Positions 4,916 through 5,708 of a DNA stretch of 5,708 bases are shown piece by piece (position 1 is the first letter of the stretch; each line of letters opens with the position of its first letter). A model generated the notes under the pieces. The model did no database searches. It had not been told where the DNA came from and saw only the letters and a program-made list of their open reading frames with translations. The position numbers and the translations under genes were made by a program. Source of the DNA: Bacillota bacterium (lineage in GTDB: Bacteria > Bacillota > Clostridia > Lachnospirales > Cellulosilyticaceae); contig JAEXBC010000249.1 of assembly GCA_023457875.1 (NCBI GenBank), forward strand, positions 1 to 5,708, read 5' to 3'.

Positions 4916-5708
4916 TTAGCAAGTGTAATAGGCAATACCCAGACTACCAGGACCAACATGAAGTCCAATAACAGGACCAATAGGTTGCACTGGAACAGGG
5001 CTACCAAGCTTGCCTTCAAGTGTCTTTGCAAGAGCCATACCTTCTTCCTCACAATTGATGTGGTGGACGATAACCCCCCCAAGCTTTTTACCTTCTAGGT
5101 CACTAAAAAAACCAGTGGTTAGTGCCTCTAAAGCTTTTTTCTTTGTACGTACCTTGGTGAAAACATCCGTTTTTCCATCCTTAACTGTTAAGATAGGTTT
5201 GACTTGAAGTAGATTACCAATAAGTGCAGAAGCACTACCGATGCGGCCACCTTTTTTGAGGTAAGTTAAGGTATCAGGTGTGAACAAAAAACGACTATGG
5301 TTAATGACACTTTCAGCAGCAGCAATGACTTCTGACATGATTTTGCCTTGACGAGCAGCCTTACTGGCTTCTATGGCAACAAAGCCTAATTGCATACAAT
5401 TGGTTCTTGAATCAATCAGTTCAATTTCAGCGTCAGGATATTTTTCTAAGAGCTGTTTTTTAGTGGCATGTGCACTTTGATAGGTACCACTCATATCTGA
5501 AGAAAGGAAAATACCAAGTACGCTATGACCAGCTAGGATCTGTTTTTCAAAAGCGAGATAAAACTCTTCTGGGGTAGGCTGAGAAGAACTTGGAATCTCT
5601 GCTGCCTTTGCCATGGCATCATAGAAGGTTTCATTCTTTAAATCTACTTCCCTATAGACTGTTCCATTGAGATACACACCTAATGAGACAATAGAAATAT
5701 CATATTCT
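4916..5708 (-). CDS. DegV family protein, FakB-like, second copy (5' end outside window)
   Basis: The frame stays open to the right edge. Upstream of the GTG at 5677 it continues as EYDISIVSLG, a typical DegV strand, so that GTG is an internal valine and not the start. About 263 residues are visible, and roughly 20 N-terminal residues with the first TDS-type motif are missing. Visible marks in order: SSSQPTP, SSDMSGTYQSA, LKKGGRIG, and GPVIGLHVGPGSLG near the C-terminus, with the lipid-carboxylate His retained. Ser replaces the usual Thr in the TSQPSP motif. The likely role is binding a fatty acid for FakA-dependent phosphorylation. It is closer to the family consensus than the degV at 624-1484, and the two differ widely, so they are paralogues and not a recent duplication. 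Its promoter and neighbours lie outside the window; at its 3' end it converges on uvrB and shares a terminator. Confidence 0.92.
   Translation of the reverse strand, partial: EYDISIVSLGVYLNGTVYREVDLKNETFYDAMAKAAEIPSSSQPTPEEFYLAFEKQILAGHSVLGIFLSSDMSGTYQSAHATKKQLLEKYPDAEIELIDSRTNCMQLGFVAIEASKAARQGKIMSEVIAAAESVINHSRFLFTPDTLTYLKKGGRIGSASALIGNLLQVKPILTVKDGKTDVFTKVRTKKKALEALTTGFFSDLEGKKLGGVIVHHINCEEEGMALAKTLEGKLGSPVPVQPIGPVIGLHVGPGSLGIAYYTC

Noticed and set aside
5675..5677. GTG as the start of the second degV gene
   Set aside because: The frame continues upstream with DegV-like sequence to the window edge, so the gene is cut by the window and does not start here.
1..5708. CRISPR array, tRNA, rRNA, transposase, phage or defence genes
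   Set aside because: No regularly spaced repeats, RNA gene signatures or matching protein motifs were seen on either strand.

Overview
The window is an A+T-rich stretch of chromosome, probably from a low-GC Firmicute of class Clostridia, possibly Lachnospiraceae-like. The evidence is strong AGGAGG-type ribosome binding sites, sigma-A-like promoters, DegV/FakB and DUF1540 proteins, and hairpin terminators between genes. The placement rests on gene content and style only; no marker fixes a genus.

Layout from left to right: (1) the 3' end of prfA (peptide chain release factor 1) and its terminator. (2) A probable three-gene operon on the + strand: a DegV/FakB-type fatty-acid-binding protein (best start 624), a ZIP-family metal transporter, and a small cysteine-rich protein made of two DUF1540 repeats. 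The gaps between these genes are about 55 bases, with no convincing terminator inside. (3) A 91-base imperfect hairpin followed by a T-rich tract, then a promoter. (4) uvrB, the damage-recognition helicase-like subunit of nucleotide excision repair (best start 2833). (5) A terminator shared by converging transcripts. (6) A second DegV/FakB-type gene on the - strand, whose 5' end lies beyond the right edge.

The coding content is mostly housekeeping: translation termination, lipid metabolism, metal uptake and DNA repair. The unusual part is the non-coding DNA. The uvrB promoter lies in the loop of a 19-base-pair inverted repeat whose right arm contains the uvrB Shine-Dalgarno sequence. Its left arm overlaps the foot of the preceding 91-base hairpin. 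This predicts that uvrB is poorly translated from read-through messages and well translated from its own promoter. A dyad overlapping the promoter of the first degV resembles a FapR (malonyl-CoA-responsive) operator. The start codon of the ZIP gene sits in a small hairpin with a duplicated 5' arm. I see no evidence of a phage, transposase, CRISPR array or new defence system.
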